DNA of 36,838 nucleotides. It comes from Bacteroidales bacterium. GTDB taxonomy: Bacteria; Bacteroidota; Bacteroidia; Bacteroidales; Marinilabiliaceae. Location: contig JAFPZF010000064.1 of assembly GCA_017417385.1 (NCBI GenBank), positions 1 through 36,838 of the forward strand. The letters are read 5' to 3'. The position numbers were made by a program, and so were the translations under genes. Below are positions 34,556-36,838 of this stretch, piece by piece (position 1 is the first letter of the stretch; the number at the start of each line of letters is the position of its first letter). The notes below the pieces were generated by a model, which was not told the origin of the DNA, made no database searches, and saw nothing but the letters and a program-made list of their open reading frames with translations.

Positions 34556-35788
34556 ATGAAGATAGGGGCGACACATATAGTCATTGGGGCAGGGCTGCTG
34601 CTGCTGATAGGCGGAATCGTGATAGTCGTTGCGAGCGAGTCGAACAACGTAGAGCGTGCAGGACTGGCAGATCGGGCGGTCGAGATAGGAGACATAGGGA
34701 GCGTCGATGCGTCGCTGGAGGGCAAAGTCGTCCATGCGGTCGGCACGGCGAGGACCGATGAGACGCTAATGGACAGTGCGTATGGAGTCTCGGAGCAGGC
34801 GCTCGTCCTCGACAGGAGAGTCGAATATTATCAGAAGTGCCAGAAGCAGAAGAGCTCGTACATCATACATCACAGCAACTGCGATACGGACGGCGAGGTG
34901 TATACCAGCATTCCCGTATATGTAGATATGTGGTGTGACGCGCCCGTCAACTCATCCATATTCACAAACAGTTCGTTGCGGTCTGTCAACTACGTACTCA
35001 AGACAGTTCGCAGTGGCCGGACAGCATCAAATACGATAACATTTGGGGCGTACAAGTTGAGCAAGGAGCTCGCCACGTATATGGGGGGAAGTTGTGAGAC
35101 GGCGGTCGGGATGGAAGAGTGGCAGAAGCGGAAAGTCGGCATGGACGTCATGAAGATGGCGGCCGTGAAGAAGGGGTGGAAAGTCGATGAGAAGTATTAT
35201 GGAGACTGGGTCCACGTCTCGAAGAACACAGTGTATCTCGGCAGGGACGAGAGGATAGCGCAGATAGGGGACGTCAGGATAAAGTTCAGCAGCGTCAAGC
35301 CGGAGGCGACGGTCAGCGTCTTGGGAGTAGTCAGAGGCGGGACGATAGTGCCCGTCGAGACCGACGACGAGTATTACATAGGGATGAAGGAGGGGGAGCA
35401 TGCGGCGAGCGAGATGTCCGGGAAGACAGAGGAGAGGGCGAGCCTGTGGCTGCTGAGAGTCTGTGGGCTGTTGCTACTGTTCCTTGGAGTCAGGATAATG
35501 TACAGGAGCATAGTAGAATGGGTAGAGGCCAAGATAGGGACGACGGGGTTGAGCTGGTATAGCGAGAACACCGCATGTCTCGTAATAGCCGTAGCAGTAT
35601 GGTTGATGACGACATGCGTAGTATGGATACCCGTGAGGCCGGTGACGAGCATATTGACGATAGTCTTCATACCGATAGCAATCGTAGCCTTTGCGCACGT
35701 CGGGAGGCGGAATACCATCAAGGCCATAAGAGACGGGTCTTTGTATGGGGGGCTGATGGTAGGTCAGAAAAAGCTCGACAACAATTAG
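34556..35788 (+). CDS. TMEM43/LUMA-like membrane protein
   Basis: A 410-residue protein divergent from the VTC operon. TM1 (about 5-26) is followed by a long extracytoplasmic domain with TMEM43-family features: SLEGKVVHAVGTARTDETL, SEQALVLDRRVEYYQK, and a C-terminal end ALWLL-like segment (ERASLWLLRVCGLLLLFLGV, about 295-314) leading into the last helices. Three further hydrophobic segments follow at about 301-318, 340-360 and 368-386. In animals TMEM43 is an inner nuclear membrane protein; bacterial members exist but their function is unknown. The family match is from remembered motifs, so I rate it good but not certain. The stop codon lies in an AATTAGC repeat array. Confidence 0.7.
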   Translation: MKIGATHIVIGAGLLLLIGGIVIVVASESNNVERAGLADRAVEIGDIGSVDASLEGKVVHAVGTARTDETLMDSAYGVSEQALVLDRRVEYYQKCQKQKSSYIIHHSNCDTDGEVYTSIPVYVDMWCDAPVNSSIFTNSSLRSVNYVLKTVRSGRTASNTITFGAYKLSKELATYMGGSCETAVGMEEWQKRKVGMDVMKMAAVKKGWKVDEKYYGDWVHVSKNTVYLGRDERIAQIGDVRIKFSSVKPEATVSVLGVVRGGTIVPVETDDEYYIGMKEGEHAASEMSGKTEERASLWLLRVCGLLLLFLGVRIMYRSIVEWVEAKIGTTGLSWYSENTACLVIAVAVWLMTTCVVWIPVRPVTSILTIVFIPIAIVAFAHVGRRNTIKAIRDGSLYGGLMVGQKKLDNN

Positions 35789-35821
35789 CAATTAGGAATG
35801 AGCAATTAGCAATTAGCAATT
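35783..35821 (+). repeat. AATTAGC/AATTAGG array at a gene end
   Basis: Several head-to-tail AATTAGC or AATTAGG units overlap the TAG stop of the TMEM43-like gene and are followed by GGGGGCGGAGAGG, as at 1356-1379. Further on, TCTAATACA, TCTAACCCAAGGCTAAT motifs echo 12635-12666. Confidence 0.6.
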
Positions 35822-35979
35822 GGGGGCGGAGAGGTGTTAGGTCTAATACAGGTCTAACCCAAGGCTAATGCATGGGGGAGATTTTGGCTAATTTTGATGC
35901 AGAATGATAGAAGTTAGTCGCTCATCTCAAAATAGCCTCTCGGCTCTTTAGAAGTTAAAAGCGGGTGCGAGTTCAACTA

Positions 35980-36010
35980 TTGACCATTCAATGAAAATCA
36001 GATAACTTTG
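35980..36010 (+). promoter_or_regulatory. promoter of the TANFOR-type gene
   Basis: TAACTTTG (36003-36010) matches the -7 consensus. A TTG at 35980-35982, 20 bp upstream, is a partial -33 element. The predicted transcript start near 36017 leaves a leader of about 50 nt before the TTG start at 36069. Confidence 0.5.
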
Positions 36011-36068
36011 CGGGTTCTAATGAGACAGTGATGTGCAGACCCGCAAATATCACTTCGAGAAGAGAACT

Positions 36069-36838
36069 TTGAAGCGAATAGTCAACATACTGGTTTTCCT
36101 ACTGCTGAGCTTAGTGACATTTGCTCAGCGGGCACCTATTACCGTCACGACGATACTGACGCCGCCATATACGACGTCGCTATCGACGATGGCGGAGAGC
36201 GGTAGCACACGGTTGATGGTAAACCTGCTTGTCAACGACGTTACAATCACGGAGATACCCGTGAAACTCCACATCAAGATGGAGAGCGCGGGCATCACTA
36301 TTGAGAGCATACCGACGCAGGCTGTAGCGCCAATGTTTCTCGGTGGCGGCGAGGCAAGAGTGCTGACGGGTGACGATTTTGCGCAGTATCTCAATCTCAA
36401 CAATCTCAATTTCAAAGGTTTTTCAAAAGCTGCGTACCAGAAGAGTGGGCATCTGCCAGCGGGACTGTGGAAGTTTTCGGTCAGCGTAAGGCACTTCTAC
36501 ACTAACAAAGTAATCTCGAACGTAGGCACGGCGACAGCGTGGATAACGAGCTATAAGCCGCCAGTGCTGACATACCCGAAGGAGGGCGAGAATGCGCCGA
36601 GTAATGCCGCACTGCCACTGTCTTTCACATGGCAGGCGTCGAAGTTTACGGGTGGTGCGACAGCCGTCATGTACCGCTTCGAGATGTGGGAGAGGCGTAT
36701 AGAGGGCGTGCTAGCGCAAGCAGTGGCGGCATCCATTCCGCCAATCTACACGACCGAGACTGCAGGGCGATTTGTAGAGGTGATACCAGCCGCACTTGCC
36801 CTTGAGCCTGGGATGAAGTACTGCTGGAGAGTGACAGC
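36069..36838 (+). CDS. TANFOR-type surface/secreted protein (3' partial)
   Basis: The reading frame is open from TTG 36069 to the end of the window (256 residues seen). The TTG gives a clean signal peptide (MKRIVNILVFLLLSLVTFAQ); an in-frame GTG at 36033 would add 12 residues before it and is the alternative. The mature start matches the TANFOR domain of Bacteroidetes: PITVTTILTPPYTTSLSTM, STRLMVNLLVND, KLHIKMESAGITI, LNNLNFKGFSK, LPAGLWKFSVSVRHFYTNKV, and AWITSYKPPVLTYPKEGE followed by a fibronectin-like LSFTWQ strand. TANFOR proteins are large extracellular proteins found in lineages with type IX secretion or gliding; whether this organism secretes it that way cannot be seen here. It has its own promoter box. 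Confidence 0.75.
   Translation, partial: MKRIVNILVFLLLSLVTFAQRAPITVTTILTPPYTTSLSTMAESGSTRLMVNLLVNDVTITEIPVKLHIKMESAGITIESIPTQAVAPMFLGGGEARVLTGDDFAQYLNLNNLNFKGFSKAAYQKSGHLPAGLWKFSVSVRHFYTNKVISNVGTATAWITSYKPPVLTYPKEGENAPSNAALPLSFTWQASKFTGGATAVMYRFEMWERRIEGVLAQAVAASIPPIYTTETAGRFVEVIPAALALEPGMKYCWRVT

Overview
The window looks like a Bacteroidota chromosome, most likely order Bacteroidales. The evidence is the -7 boxes of the type TAnnTTTG (1943-1950, 23459-23466, 36003-36010), many lipoproteins with acidic residues after the lipobox cysteine, and several families typical of the phylum: 6-bladed beta-propeller lipoprotein, DUF2490 barrel, TANFOR-type surface protein, VTC/DUF4956 cluster. I cannot fix the family or genus. 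The resident genes are G+C-rich, with heavy use of GTC, ATA, AGG, ACG and TCG codons.

Layout. (a) 1-1375: 3' part of an O-antigen ligase/polymerase-like membrane protein with TPRs. (b) 1376-1960: a non-coding repeat cluster with several hairpins and a 77-bp repeat at 133-bp spacing. (c) 1970-11951: an apparent operon for a tripartite efflux system with two RND permeases (adaptor, RND, TolC-like protein, RND), followed by a beta-propeller lipoprotein. (d) 12005-18674: an A+T-richer island with a small membrane protein, a 1248-aa helicase with a C-terminal PD-(D/E)XK-like nuclease, and a 663-aa protein whose second half resembles the MID and PIWI domains of Argonaute-like proteins. The last two genes are 3 bp apart. 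(e) 18675-23460: two paralogous beta-helix lipoproteins, with palindromic mobile-type repeats upstream of the first and downstream of the second, and strong terminators. (f) 23556-29821: prmA, a giant secreted protein with an acidic tail, and a small secreted protein made almost wholly of an 8-residue repeat. (g) 34237-29943, minus strand: an operon of a VTC-type polyphosphate polymerase, DUF4956 membrane protein, DUF2490 barrel and a Cthe_2159-like (DUF4353) lipoprotein. (h) 34556-36838: a TMEM43-like membrane protein and the 5' end of a TANFOR-type surface protein.

The best candidate for an undescribed system is the pair at 12933-18674. A DinG/XPD-like helicase fused to a restriction-type nuclease, translationally close to a PIWI-like protein, resembles a compact two-gene form of the PIWI-RE defence arrangement (PIWI-RE protein, DinG-type helicase, REase). 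The island's different composition fits acquisition by transfer. The helicase and nuclease calls rest on visible motifs. The PIWI call is an inference from a few sequence signatures and needs a profile or structure comparison.

I saw no tRNA, rRNA, CRISPR array, integrase or transposase.
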